Of a DNA stretch of 44,688 nt, positions 35,308-44,688 are shown in pieces. Numbering within the stretch: the first letter of the stretch is position 1; every line of letters starts with the position of its first letter. The stretch is taken from NCBI GenBank assembly GCA_002695005.1, contig NZNT01000023.1, positions 1-44,688 on the forward strand, read 5' to 3'. Both the position numbers and the translations under genes were made by a program. This stretch comes from Maritimibacter sp. Lineage in GTDB: Bacteria; Pseudomonadota; Alphaproteobacteria; Rhodobacterales; Rhodobacteraceae. A model generated the notes under the pieces. It saw only the letters and a program-made list of their open reading frames with translations, did not search any database and was not told where the DNA came from.

Positions 35308-35483
35308 AACCACTCCCGTAGAGATTCTGCGGGCACCCTATCCGGGGGCCCGGAGCAGTTCCACCCGCGAACATTACAAGTTCCGGCCGCTTGGAACAGC
35401 CGCGTAAAACCCCGCGTTGCTCCGGCATGCCCGCCCGGCGGGATCTAGACTTCTAGAACGAGAATTCGAAAAGGATAGAAACC

Positions 35484-36431
35484 ATGAACATCTCAACCAA
35501 AGCCCTCCAGCATTATGATGCGGTGGATGCCTACCCGACCCGTCTGCCGGATCGTGAACTGATCTCCGAGCGCACCGACCCCGTGCTCTGGAGCGACTGG
35601 TCGGAAGCCGCGCCCATCTCTCGGGATGAAGCGGATCATTATGCCAACAACGGCTACCTCGTGCGCCACGACATGTTTTCCGAGGATGAGCTCGACGTGC
35701 TGGTCGACACTGCCCAGCGTCTGCGCGACACCGACCCGGCACAGCGCCCGGCGGATTTCGTGACCGAGCCGAATTCCGACGACGTTCGCACGGTCTTCCG
35801 TCTGGACGAGCATTCGCCGATCTTCGCGCGACTCGCCGCCGACACCCGCCTCGCCGGTGTGGCCGAGTTCCTGCTCAATGACCGTGTCTATCTTCACCAG
35901 TCGCGGCTCAACTACAAACCCGGCTTCAAGGGCAAGGAGTTCTACTGGCACTCCGACTTCGAGACATGGCACGCCGAAGATGGCCTGCCCCGGATGCGCG
36001 CCGTGTCCGCCTCGGTCCTGCTGACGGATAACTCCAAGCTGAACGGCCCGCTGCTGTTGATTCCCGGCTCGCAGAACGAATTCATCGCCTGTCTGGGCGA
36101 GACACCCGAGAACAACCACGAAAGCTCGCTCAAGGCGCAGGAAGTGGGCGTGCCGCAACCGGACACGATCCGGGCCTTCGCCGACACCCTCGGCCTCGAC
36201 GCGGCCGCCGGTCCCACCGGCACGGTGGTTTTCTTCGACTGCAATACGCTGCACGGCTCGAACGGGAACATCACCCCGGACCCGCGCTCCAATGCGTTCT
36301 TCGTGTTCAACGCGATCACGAACCGCCCGGTGGAACCCTTCGCCGCGCCGGAGCCGCGCCCCGCATGGCTCGCCAACCGCGACCGCATCCGTGCGATCGA
36401 CCCCGTCGAGGGGCGCATCGCGCGCGGCTGA
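35484..36431 (+). CDS. ectD: Ectoine 5-hydroxylase EctD
   Basis: This 315-residue Fe(II)/2-oxoglutarate dioxygenase converts ectoine to 5-hydroxyectoine, a compatible solute. The family signature begins FYWHSDFETWHAEDG (from residue 153). The iron ligands are His156, Asp158 and His257, the last in TLHGSNGN. Length equals the family norm. AAGGA lies eight bases before the ATG. The neighbours are xthA and an ABC importer; no ectA, ectB, ectC or ask_ect lies in the window. It may therefore act on ectoine taken up from outside, or ectABC may be elsewhere. Confidence 0.95.
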   Translation: MNISTKALQHYDAVDAYPTRLPDRELISERTDPVLWSDWSEAAPISRDEADHYANNGYLVRHDMFSEDELDVLVDTAQRLRDTDPAQRPADFVTEPNSDDVRTVFRLDEHSPIFARLAADTRLAGVAEFLLNDRVYLHQSRLNYKPGFKGKEFYWHSDFETWHAEDGLPRMRAVSASVLLTDNSKLNGPLLLIPGSQNEFIACLGETPENNHESSLKAQEVGVPQPDTIRAFADTLGLDAAAGPTGTVVFFDCNTLHGSNGNITPDPRSNAFFVFNAITNRPVEPFAAPEPRPAWLANRDRIRAIDPVEGRIARG

Positions 36432-36438
36432 TGAAAGC

Positions 36439-36466
36439 GAAAGGCCCCGGAGGACCGGGGCCTTTC
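36439..36466. terminator. Bidirectional terminator between ectD and the ABC binding-protein gene
   Basis: A 12-bp perfect stem, GAAAGGCCCCGG (36439-36450) and CCGGGGCCTTTC (36455-36466), has loop AGGA. The arms end in A and T runs, so it can work on both strands, and it lies between two convergent genes. Confidence 0.85.
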
Positions 36467-36486
36467 CTGTGTCGTTCGCGTTCGTC

Positions 36487-37275
36487 TCAGAACGTCGGAA
36501 GCACCGGCAGCGGCTGACCCAGCCATTTCTGCGAAATCTCGTCCAGCTCTCCGCCCAGCTTCTTGTGCAGGATAAAGACATTGACCCACTGGAGCAGATC
36601 GTAGTTGCCCTTCTTCACGCCGATGAACGCGGGGCTTTCCTTCAGGATGAACTTGGTTTCCAGCATCATCTCCGGATTCTTCTCGGAAATCTCCGCGGCC
36701 GCCGTGTTCCCCGAAACGAGCACATCCACCTGACCCGACTGGAACGCCGACAGGGTGGCGGCATTGTCGCCGAAGCGCACGATCTCGACGTCATCGGGCG
36801 CGATCGAGGTCAGTTCGAGATCCTCGAGCGTGCCGCCTGTCAGGCCGACCTTCATGCCCGACAGGTCCTCGGGCGCGCTGATCTCCATCTCTGCCGGCGC
36901 GAAGGCGCCCGAGAAGAACGGCGCATACGCCGCCGAGAACCAGATCGACTTGGCCCGGTCCGGGTTTGCGCCCATGACGGAAATCACAAGGTCCACGCGG
37001 TCCGTCTCCAGAAACGGGATGCGCTGCTTGGACACGACCGGCACAAGCTCCAGTTCCACGCCCAGGTTGTCGGCGATCAGCTTCGCCACATCCACGTCGT
37101 AACCCACATGCTCGCCCTCTTCTCCGAGCGAGCCGAAGGGGGGAAAGCTCTCCGGAACGGCGATCTTCACCACGCCGGCCTCCAGAATGTCCGTCAGCTC
37201 GGCCTTGGCGGGCGCCGTGAACGGCAGCGCAAGCGCGGCGGCGGCCACGAGCGTCTTGATGGTTTTCGCAATCAT
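36487..37275 (-). CDS. ABC transporter substrate-binding protein, polar amino acid type
   Basis: This 262-residue periplasmic protein has a signal peptide (1-27, ending AKA-E) and a SBP_bac_3 domain: ILEAGVVKIAVPESFPPFG at the start, then VGYDVDVAKLIADNLG and LETDRVDLVISVMG. It should bind an amino acid or related solute for the two permeases encoded upstream. Its position facing ectD raises the possibility of ectoine-type ligands, which is inference only. GGAG precedes the ATG by six bases. Confidence 0.93.
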   Translation of the reverse strand: MIAKTIKTLVAAAALALPFTAPAKAELTDILEAGVVKIAVPESFPPFGSLGEEGEHVGYDVDVAKLIADNLGVELELVPVVSKQRIPFLETDRVDLVISVMGANPDRAKSIWFSAAYAPFFSGAFAPAEMEISAPEDLSGMKVGLTGGTLEDLELTSIAPDDVEIVRFGDNAATLSAFQSGQVDVLVSGNTAAAEISEKNPEMMLETKFILKESPAFIGVKKGNYDLLQWVNVFILHKKLGGELDEISQKWLGQPLPVLPTF

Positions 37276-37298
37276 GTCTGTCTCCTCTGTTGATTGAC

Positions 37299-38012
37299 TC
37301 AGGCGGCGACCGGAAGCGGTGCCTTTTCGTCCTTTACGGTTCCCAATCGCTTTTCGAGATGCCGCGACCACAGGGTCAGCGGATAGCAGAGCACGAAGTA
37401 GATCAGCGCCATGATGGGGAAGATGATGAACGGCTCGGACCCGTCGACCGGGGCGTTGGCCCAGCGCTTGCCGATGGCCATGAGGTCGTGAAAGCCGATG
37501 ATATAGGCCAGCGAGGTGCCCTTGATGATCTGCACCATGAAGCCGACCGTCGGGGCCAGCGCGATGCGCACGGCCTGCGGAATGATGACGAGGCGAAGGG
37601 TGGGCACGAACCGCAGCCCCAGCGCCTCGGCCCCTTCCCACTGTCCCTCGGGGATCGATTCGACCGCCCCGCGCCAGACGTCCGACAGGTAAGCCGAGGA
37701 ATAGATGATGAGCGACACGACCGCGGCGGTCCAAGGGTTCACGTCGATGTCGAGCAGACGCGGCACGCCCAGCCCGGTCAGGAACAGCATCATCAGAAGC
37801 GGGGTGGACTGGAACAGCCAGATATAGCTCACCGCGAACCGCTTGGCGGCCTTTGAGGGCATGATCCGCATCAGCGTGATAATCCCGCCGACGATCCCGC
37901 CCCCGAGAAAGGCGATCAGGGACAGGTAGATCGTGAACTGCGTCGCCTCGACCAGCTGGAACAGGATGATCCCCTCGGGCTTGCCGAGGATGGTGATGAA
38001 CGCCTCTTTCAT
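37299..38012 (-). CDS. Amino acid ABC transporter permease (HisM/GlnP family)
   Basis: This 237-residue inner-membrane permease has about five helices and the family motifs QLVEATQFTIYLSL and the EAA loop EGAEALGLRFVPTLRLVIIPQAVR. The start overlaps the other permease stop by four bases (ATGA). With its paralogue next door it should form the heterodimeric channel of the importer. No ATPase gene is present beside it. Confidence 0.93.
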   Translation of the reverse strand: MKEAFITILGKPEGIILFQLVEATQFTIYLSLIAFLGGGIVGGIITLMRIMPSKAAKRFAVSYIWLFQSTPLLMMLFLTGLGVPRLLDIDVNPWTAAVVSLIIYSSAYLSDVWRGAVESIPEGQWEGAEALGLRFVPTLRLVIIPQAVRIALAPTVGFMVQIIKGTSLAYIIGFHDLMAIGKRWANAPVDGSEPFIIFPIMALIYFVLCYPLTLWSRHLEKRLGTVKDEKAPLPVAA

Positions 38013-38686
38013 CGCGCGGTCTTCCACCGGAACGCCCGCACCTCGATCACCTGCATCAGCGCTTTGAACGCCAGCGATAGCAGGATGTAGAGCACGGTGA
38101 GCGAGATATAGACCTCGAACGACCGGAACGTCCGGCTGTCGATGTAGAGGCCCGCGAAGGTCAGATCCCGCACCCCGATCTCGGAGATGACGCCGGTGGT
38201 CAGGAACAGGAAGATGAATTGCGAATTGAGCGAGGCGAACATCTGCGCGATGGACTGCGGCAGAACGATCCGGACGAACCGCGTGAACCGCCCGACGCCC
38301 AGGGCCTGCGCGGCCTCCTTCTGCCCCTGATCGACGGTCTGGAACCCGGCGCGCAGGATCTCGGCGAAATAGGCCGAGAAGTTGATGGTCAGCGCAAGCA
38401 CGGCATGGGCCCAGAACGGCCAGACATAGCCCAGCAACAGCGGCAGGCCGAAAGCCACGAAGAACAGCTGGACGATCAGCGGCGTGTTGCGGATGAAATC
38501 GACCCAGGCCGCGGCGACCCATCTGAGCACCGGAACACGCTCAAAACGCGACAGCGCCAGCCCCACGGCGAGCATGAAACCGAGCGTCGCACCGGCAAGC
38601 GTCAGCCCCGCAGACATCCCGACACCCTCGGCCAGCAGCCAGAGATACTCCGGATTGCGGTATATTTCGAAGAACCGTAGCTCCAT
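38009..38686 (-). CDS. Amino acid ABC transporter permease (HisM/GlnP family)
   Basis: This 225-residue permease of the same family is the first gene of the transporter operon. It shows EGVGMSAGLTLAGATLG, FIRNTPLIVQLFF and the EAA loop EAAQALGVGRFTRFVRIVLPQS. The ATG at 38686 (MELRFF) is chosen; it has GAGGGG close upstream. A TTG further upstream in frame would add an unlikely N terminus. A possible promoter (TTGGGC, 17 bp, TGATAA) lies at 38756-38784. Confidence 0.92.
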   Translation of the reverse strand: MELRFFEIYRNPEYLWLLAEGVGMSAGLTLAGATLGFMLAVGLALSRFERVPVLRWVAAAWVDFIRNTPLIVQLFFVAFGLPLLLGYVWPFWAHAVLALTINFSAYFAEILRAGFQTVDQGQKEAAQALGVGRFTRFVRIVLPQSIAQMFASLNSQFIFLFLTTGVISEIGVRDLTFAGLYIDSRTFRSFEVYISLTVLYILLSLAFKALMQVIEVRAFRWKTAR

Positions 38687-39001
38687 GTCCCCTCGCGCGG
38701 TCGGCCCGGACAGGAGGCCAAAAGCACGGGGTTCGCTCAACGCGCGCGGGGCGATTTATCATGAAGAATCCGGGTGACGCCCAATATCTGTGCGCGCAAA
38801 CAGCCGCTGCACAAACGCGACCCCGAAAAAAAAGACCCGGCGCGTGGCCGGGTCAGTCCAACAGGGAGGATGCCGTGCCATTGCCCCGACACGGCGAGGG
38901 GATCACTCGTATTGTCGCCTTATAAGAAACAATACCATGTTGACTTCCAGTTTACTTCCGAAAGCAGGCGGCAATAAGGCAGGTTTCCACCCCTGTTGCG
39001 G
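38687..39001. other. Intergenic region between response regulator and ABC transporter operon
   Basis: These 315 bp contain a possible promoter for the permease operon (minus strand, TTGGGC 38779-38784, 17 bp, TGATAA 38756-38761) and the terminator at 38826-38854. They also hold a roughly 150-bp 3' region of the response regulator gene that is A/T-richer than average. No ATPase gene or RNA gene is recognisable. Confidence 0.55.
38826..38854 (-). terminator. Rho-independent terminator for the response regulator gene
   Basis: On the minus strand an 8-bp stem, GACCCGGC (38854-38847) and GCCGGGTC (38841-38834), with a 5-base loop is followed by eight T (38833-38826). It lies about 150 bp after the stop codon of the regulator. 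Confidence 0.88.
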
Positions 39002-39688
39002 TCACGCCACAAGCCGGTAACCGCCGGATTCAGTCACCAGCAGGCGCGCATTGCCCGGATCGGGCTCGATCTTCTGGCGCAGGCGATAGATGTGGGTCTC
39101 AAGCGTATGGGTCGTGACGCCGGCGTTGTAGCCCCAGACCTCATGCAAAAGGACGTCGCGCGCGACCACGCCTTCCTGACTCCGGTAGAGGAATTTAAGG
39201 ATGTTGGTCTCTTTCTCGGTCAACCGGATCTTCCGGTCGTCCTCGGTCATCAGCATCTTCATCGCGGGCTTGAACGTGTACGGCCCAAGCTGGAACACCG
39301 CGTCTTCGGATTGCTCGTGCTGGCGCAACTGGGCGCGAATACGGGCGAGCAGGACGGGGAACTTGAACGGCTTGGTCACATAATCATTGGCCCCCGCGTC
39401 GAGGCCGAGGATCGTGTCCGCGTCGCTGTCATGGCCCGTGAGCATCAGGATCGGGCACTTCACCCCCTGCTTGCGCAGAAGCTTGCACAGCTCGCGCCCA
39501 TCCGTGTCGGGCAGGCCGACGTCGAGAATCACGAGGTCGTGGATCTGTTCCTTGGCCTTCTGCATCGCGTCGGCGCCGTTGGCGGCCTCGAACACGTCGA
39601 AGTCTTCTGTCATGACCAGTTGCTCGGCCAGTGCCTCGCGCAGGTCCTCGTCGTCGTCAACGAGCAGGATGTTTTTCTGGGTCGCCAT
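39002..39688 (-). CDS. OmpR/PhoB-family response regulator (possibly CenR-like)
   Basis: This 228-residue protein has a receiver domain with acidic cluster DDD (11-13), phospho-acceptor Asp56 (VILDVGLPD), LTGH and TKPF switch residues. A C-terminal winged-helix domain (about 130-228; LTEKETNILKFLYR, HIYRLRQKIEPDP) follows. No histidine kinase gene is adjacent. The overall look resembles the essential alphaproteobacterial envelope regulator CenR, an assignment I hold with moderate confidence only. GGAGGA lies seven bases before the ATG. Confidence 0.93.
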   Translation of the reverse strand: MATQKNILLVDDDEDLREALAEQLVMTEDFDVFEAANGADAMQKAKEQIHDLVILDVGLPDTDGRELCKLLRKQGVKCPILMLTGHDSDADTILGLDAGANDYVTKPFKFPVLLARIRAQLRQHEQSEDAVFQLGPYTFKPAMKMLMTEDDRKIRLTEKETNILKFLYRSQEGVVARDVLLHEVWGYNAGVTTHTLETHIYRLRQKIEPDPGNARLLVTESGGYRLVA

Positions 39689-39840
39689 GGTGGTTCCTCC
39701 GTGTCATTTTCCCAGACCTCGGGTCTCGTCACGGGTCCGGCAACGTTTGTGGCATTACGTTCACGCGCTCGTGTCGGGATCACTGGAAATGTTTCACTTT
39801 TCCGTGGGCCAGACCTATTGAGGGCGACGGAAGGACCGAG

Positions 39841-40926
39841 ATGACGCTGCAACCGACCCGCACCGAACTGACCGCCCGCGCCCGCGCAGACCTGCGTATG
39901 GGGCTGCCCGTGATCGTGGAAATCGACGGGCACGCCGGGCTTGTCGCGGCGGCCGAGACGGTGTCGGCAGACCGGCTCGCGGACCTGCGCGGCTTCGGCC
40001 AGCCCGTCCTCGCGATCACACCGCGCCGGGCCGATACGCTCAAGGCGCGTGCCTATTCCGACCACGTCGCCCGCGTGCATCTGCCTGAGGGCGAGGGCGT
40101 GACCTGGGTGCTTGGCGTGGCCGACCCCAAGGACGACCTGATGAAGCCGATGAAGGGCCCGCTTTCGACGGAGCGGGGCGGGGACGAACGCATCGCCCGC
40201 GCCGCCATCGCGCTCGCCAAATCCGCGATGCTTCTGCCTGCCGCGCTCGTTGTGGATGTGCCGGATGCCGCAACGCTGGCCGTCACCCACGGCCTCACCC
40301 GGCTCGACCTCACCGACCGGCCCGACGACCCGCCGGTCACGGCGCTGGAGGAGGTCGTCTCGGCCCGCGTGCCGCTCGAGGTGTCCGAGGCCGGGCGGCT
40401 GCACATCTTTCGCCCCGAGGACGGGGGGGAGGAGCACTACGCGGTGGAAATCGGCCGCCCCGACCGCGATCAGCCGGTGCTGGCGCGCCTGCACTCCGCC
40501 TGTTTCACCGGCGACCTGCTCGGCAGCCTCAAATGCGATTGCGGCCCGCAACTGCGCGCGGCCCTCGCCGCGATGGGCGAGAACGGGACCGGGGTGCTGC
40601 TGTATCTCAACCAGGAAGGGCGCGGAATCGGGCTGGCCAACAAGATGCGCGCCTATTCGCTTCAGGATCAGGGCTTCGACACGGTCGAGGCCAATCACCG
40701 GCTGGGGTTTGAGGATGACGAGCGCGACTTCCGGCTCGGGTCCGAGATCCTCTCGCGCCTTGGCTTTTCCTCGGTCCGGCTGATGACGAACAACCCGGCC
40801 AAGGTCGCGATGATGGAGGCGAACGGGATCGCCGTGACCGAGCGGGTGCCGCTTCAGGTCGGGCGCGGGGCGCACAACACCGCCTATCTCGACACCAAGG
40901 CCGCGAAGTCGGGCCACCTGCTGTGA
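39841..40926 (+). CDS. ribA: GTP cyclohydrolase II with degenerate N-terminal RibB-like half
   Basis: This 361-residue protein has a C-terminal GTP cyclohydrolase II domain (about 165-355) with zinc cysteines in SACFTGDLLGSLKCDCG and the motif NQEGRGIGLANK. It catalyses the first step of riboflavin synthesis. The N-terminal 150 residues align in outline with the DHBP synthase half of RibBA but lack the acidic active-site motif expected near the start, so that half is probably inactive. AAGGA precedes the ATG by six bases. It is divergent from the response regulator. Confidence 0.92.
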   Translation: MTLQPTRTELTARARADLRMGLPVIVEIDGHAGLVAAAETVSADRLADLRGFGQPVLAITPRRADTLKARAYSDHVARVHLPEGEGVTWVLGVADPKDDLMKPMKGPLSTERGGDERIARAAIALAKSAMLLPAALVVDVPDAATLAVTHGLTRLDLTDRPDDPPVTALEEVVSARVPLEVSEAGRLHIFRPEDGGEEHYAVEIGRPDRDQPVLARLHSACFTGDLLGSLKCDCGPQLRAALAAMGENGTGVLLYLNQEGRGIGLANKMRAYSLQDQGFDTVEANHRLGFEDDERDFRLGSEILSRLGFSSVRLMTNNPAKVAMMEANGIAVTERVPLQVGRGAHNTAYLDTKAAKSGHLL

Positions 40927-41432
40927 TCCCCCGCCGCGCGGACATGGTCGTGACCCGCTGGGGCGCACGCTTCGCCGGGCGGCGCTTTCCGGTCGCCATC
41001 GGGCGCGGCGGCATCACCACCCATAAACGCGAAGGCGACGGGGCCACGCCGGCGGGCGTCTGGCACCTGATGGGCGGTGGCTACCGCGCCGACCGGGTCC
41101 GGCCGCCCGCCGCCCCGTTCCCCATCGGCGCGACGGGGCCACGGGACCTGTGGTGCGACGACGCGGAGCATCCGGCCTACAACCACCCGGTCCACGCGCC
41201 CTTCGGCGCTTCGCATGAGCGTCTGGCCCGCGCGGACGGGCTGTACGATGTGTTCATCGTCACCGATTGGAACTGGCCCGATGCGACGCCCGGCGACGGC
41301 TCGGCGATCTTCATCCACTGCTGGCGTGGCCCGCGCAAACCGACGGCCGGCTGCCTTGCCTTCCGGCCCGATCACCTGCGCTGGATACTGGAGCGTTGGA
41401 CCCCGCGCTCACGGGTGCTCGTCAAGGCCTGA
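40923..41432 (+). CDS. L,D-transpeptidase (YkuD) domain protein without signal peptide
   Basis: This 169-residue protein has the YkuD catalytic motif, with His132 and Cys144 in IHCWRGPRKPTAGC. YkuD enzymes crosslink or modify peptidoglycan outside the cytoplasm, yet the N terminus here (residues 1-25) has no hydrophobic signal sequence. The GTG start overlaps the ribA stop (GTGA), indicating translational coupling. No better upstream start exists outside ribA. Confidence 0.85.
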   Translation: MIPRRADMVVTRWGARFAGRRFPVAIGRGGITTHKREGDGATPAGVWHLMGGGYRADRVRPPAAPFPIGATGPRDLWCDDAEHPAYNHPVHAPFGASHERLARADGLYDVFIVTDWNWPDATPGDGSAIFIHCWRGPRKPTAGCLAFRPDHLRWILERWTPRSRVLVKA

Positions 41433-41474
41433 CAGCCTCTCCTCGCGATGAGAGGGCACCGGCCTCGAAGAGCG

Positions 41475-42128
41475 TCAGCCGTAGACTCGTTCCCCGAAAA
41501 TGGCCGAGCCGACGCGCACATAGGTCGCGCCTTGCGCCACGGCTTTCTCGTAATCGCCGGACATGCCCATCGACAGCTCGTCGATCCCGTTGCGCTTGGC
41601 GATTCTGGCCAGCAGCGCGAAGTGGAGCGACGGCTCTTCGTCGACCGGCGGAATACACATGAGCCCGTCGATGGTCAGGCCAAGGTCCCGACACTCCGCG
41701 ATGAACGCATCCGCCTCGGTCGGCAGCACCCCCGCCTTCTGGTCTTCCTCGCCCGTATTCACCTGGACGAACAGTTTGGGACACTGTCCCAGCTCATCCG
41801 CAAGCCGCGCAATGGTCCGGGCGAGCTTCGGGCGATCCACGGTCTCGATGGCGTCAAACAGCTCCATCGCCTGCCGTGCCTTGTTTGTCTGGAGCGGGCC
41901 GATCAGGTGAAGCTGCACCCCCTCGTACCGCGCGCGGAGGTCCGGCCACTTGCCGGCCGCTTCCTGCACCTTGTTTTCTCCGAACAGCCGGTGACCCTCT
42001 TCCAGCACGGCAACGACCCTTTCGAGCGGCTGGACCTTGGACACGGCGATCAGGCGGGTCGCGCCCACGTCCCGGCCCACGCGGGCCTCTTCGTCACGAA
42101 TGGTCTGGAGAATGTCGGACAAGGACAT
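41475..42128 (-). CDS. YggS family PLP homeostasis protein
   Basis: This 217-residue protein is a single-domain, fold-type III PLP-binding protein. Lys31 in TRLIAVSKVQP forms the Schiff base, and HLIGPLQTNKA, FVQVNTGEEDQKAGV and SMGMSGDYEKAV are family motifs. Members (YggS/PipY/PLPBP) buffer free PLP and affect amino acid pools, with no proven enzymatic reaction. It stands alone between the L,D-transpeptidase and porin genes. Confidence 0.95.
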   Translation of the reverse strand: MSLSDILQTIRDEEARVGRDVGATRLIAVSKVQPLERVVAVLEEGHRLFGENKVQEAAGKWPDLRARYEGVQLHLIGPLQTNKARQAMELFDAIETVDRPKLARTIARLADELGQCPKLFVQVNTGEEDQKAGVLPTEADAFIAECRDLGLTIDGLMCIPPVDEEPSLHFALLARIAKRNGIDELSMGMSGDYEKAVAQGATYVRVGSAIFGERVYG

Positions 42129-42192
42129 GTCGCGGGTTCCTCTCGTTTCGTCCGGATTTGCTCAGTGACAAATCACGAGAGGCCCAAAAAGA

Positions 42193-42219
42193 AAAGAGCG
42201 GGCACAAGGCCCGCTCTTT
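42193..42219 (-). terminator. Rho-independent terminator of the porin gene
   Basis: An 11-bp perfect stem, AAAGAGCGGGC (42193-42203) and GCCCGCTCTTT (42209-42219), has a 5-base loop. It is followed on the minus strand by TTTTCTTTTT. It lies 20 bp after the porin stop. Confidence 0.9.
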
Positions 42220-42239
42220 CCCATTCAAATCCGGTTGGA

Positions 42240-43103
42240 TCAGAATGCCATGGACACGCCAGCCCACACCGCGGTCGAAGCCGTGGTGAAGTCGCGAGCA
42301 ACGCCGGCCTCGAGGCCAACACCGCCGCCGAGGTCGTAGGAGGCTTTCGCACCGTAGTCGAGGCCACCGAAGCCAACAGCGTCGGACTCGACGAAGGCGG
42401 ACACGGCGTAGGGGCCGGTCGCGTAGCCGAGGTCGGCACGGTAGTAGACGCCGGTGCCGATGTCGAAGGTCGCTTTGACAGCGCCGGTGAAGCCACCGAT
42501 GGAAGCGGACGCACCAGCGGCCACGTCGATGACGTTACCGTCGGCGTCGTTCGCGTCACGAGCGACAGACGCCCAGACCGAATAATCGCCGAAGGAGTAG
42601 GTGCCTTTCACGCCGACATCGCCAGCAGTCGTGGCAGTCGAGCCCGGAGCGACGAGAACGCCGTAGGCTTCGAGGCCGAAGTTGCCCCAGGTGTTCGTGT
42701 AGGTCACGGTGATGTCTTGGTCACCGGGGGTCGTGGCGTCGCCGTCAGCGTTCGTGTCGTAAGCGATCGCGACTTTGCCCCAGGAACCGGACAGGTAGAC
42801 GTTGGCGCCGAGCACAACACCAGCCGCCGGCGGCCAGTCGTTGGCACCGAACTGAGCGTCCGACGGATCTTTCTGCATGGACTGACCAGCGGCCAGAACC
42901 GTCACGGAGGCGCCGGCTTCGAGGCCTTGGTCCGTGGTGGTCATCATGCCGGCGGTGAAGAGCGCCGAGATTTCCGGGTAGAGAACAGCAGTGGTGATGT
43001 TGTAGCCGAGACCAGCGTAAGCGCGGCCGGTGAACGACACATCTGCAGCGGCGAAACCGGTGGTGCCCACCAGTACCGTCGAAGCAAGGAGAATCTTTTT
43101 CAT
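42240..43103 (-). CDS. Outer-membrane porin (Rhodobacteraceae type)
   Basis: This 287-residue protein has a signal peptide (1-20, ending AAA-D), alternating amphipathic beta strands with many Gly and aromatic residues, and a C-terminal Phe (GVSMAF) typical of beta-barrel outer-membrane proteins. It resembles trimeric porins of Rhodobacter relatives and probably lets small solutes through. It is flanked by a strong terminator and a 309-bp upstream region with inverted repeats, as expected for an abundant, regulated protein. Confidence 0.9.
   Translation of the reverse strand: MKKILLASTVLVGTTGFAAADVSFTGRAYAGLGYNITTAVLYPEISALFTAGMMTTTDQGLEAGASVTVLAAGQSMQKDPSDAQFGANDWPPAAGVVLGANVYLSGSWGKVAIAYDTNADGDATTPGDQDITVTYTNTWGNFGLEAYGVLVAPGSTATTAGDVGVKGTYSFGDYSVWASVARDANDADGNVIDVAAGASASIGGFTGAVKATFDIGTGVYYRADLGYATGPYAVSAFVESDAVGFGGLDYGAKASYDLGGGVGLEAGVARDFTTASTAVWAGVSMAF

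Positions 43104-44688
<1,585 letters not shown>

Noticed and set aside
35440-35470. Cluster of short palindromes (TCTAGA, GAATTC) before ectD
   Set aside because: They are six-base palindromes common by chance and do not form one larger symmetric site.
38687-38740. N-terminal extension of the first permease from a TTG codon
   Set aside because: The added residues do not resemble permease N termini, and the ATG at 38686 gives normal length.

Overview
The window reads as chromosomal DNA of a high-GC marine-type alphaproteobacterium, most likely family Rhodobacteraceae (Roseobacter group). The basis is the partial 16S rRNA, the gene neighbourhoods (aminotransferase-ftsK-lolA; thioredoxin/TPR-LON domain-Trm112; DUF3576 lipoprotein-leuS; response regulator/ribA/L,D-transpeptidase/YggS), the small porin and the orphan ectoine hydroxylase. 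The species cannot be named from the sequence alone. I see no insertion sequence, prophage, CRISPR array or tRNA.

Layout. 1-1322 (minus strand) is the start of an rRNA operon: the 5' part of 16S, a leader of about 400 nt with a BoxA-like site, and a clear promoter with an A/T-rich upstream tract. Directly upstream, at 1472-1688, lies the most unusual stretch of the window: a perfect DnaA box followed by 14 GANTC sites in 208 bp. 1696-5565 is a minus-strand run: msrQ, msrP (periplasmic methionine sulfoxide repair), a membrane-anchored FMN glutamate-synthase-like protein and an FkbM methyltransferase. 5929-7191 has two small secreted EF-hand proteins flanking an Mpo1-like membrane protein. 7269-9014 is a TetR regulator with an ABC-2-type membrane protein, preceded by two operator palindromes on their promoter. 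9149-11764 is clpB with a textbook sigma-32 promoter.

11983-18380 is mainly housekeeping: a hypothetical protein, an ICMT-like membrane methyltransferase, pyrF, a membrane protein, the SPFH/NfeD pair, a NUDIX hydrolase, a ring-cleaving dioxygenase, a membrane protein and an RluA-type pseudouridine synthase. 18418-20223 is an overlapping four-gene operon: free methionine-R-sulfoxide reductase, two GFA-family proteins and a LysE-type exporter. 20299-22415 holds a thiolase and, divergently, a STAS antagonist/RsbW-like kinase pair. A 73-bp inverted-repeat element of unknown role (22536-22608) sits between that pair and hspQ. 23068-27249 encodes an AEC transporter, a lytic-transglycosylase-like lipoprotein, a UbiH-family hydroxylase and an amidase.

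27467-32576 is the aminotransferase-ftsK-lolA cluster (division and envelope). 32704-35307 runs minus: xthA, a thioredoxin/TPR protein, a LON-domain protein and a Trm112-like protein. 35484-38686 pairs an ectD lacking ectABC with a convergent polar amino acid-type ABC importer that has a binding protein and two permeases but no ATPase gene. 39002-44688 has an OmpR-type regulator, ribA with a degenerate N-terminal half, an L,D-transpeptidase-like protein without a signal peptide, a YggS protein, a porin, a DUF3576 lipoprotein and the 5' part of leuS. Three copies of a dispersed intergenic hairpin repeat (20241, 27253, 32580) carry compensatory stem changes. Themes shared by several genes are envelope upkeep (MsrPQ, LolA, SPFH/NfeD, porin, response regulator) and oxidative or proteotoxic stress (MsrPQ, free Met-sulfoxide reductase, ClpB, HspQ, CnoX-like protein).
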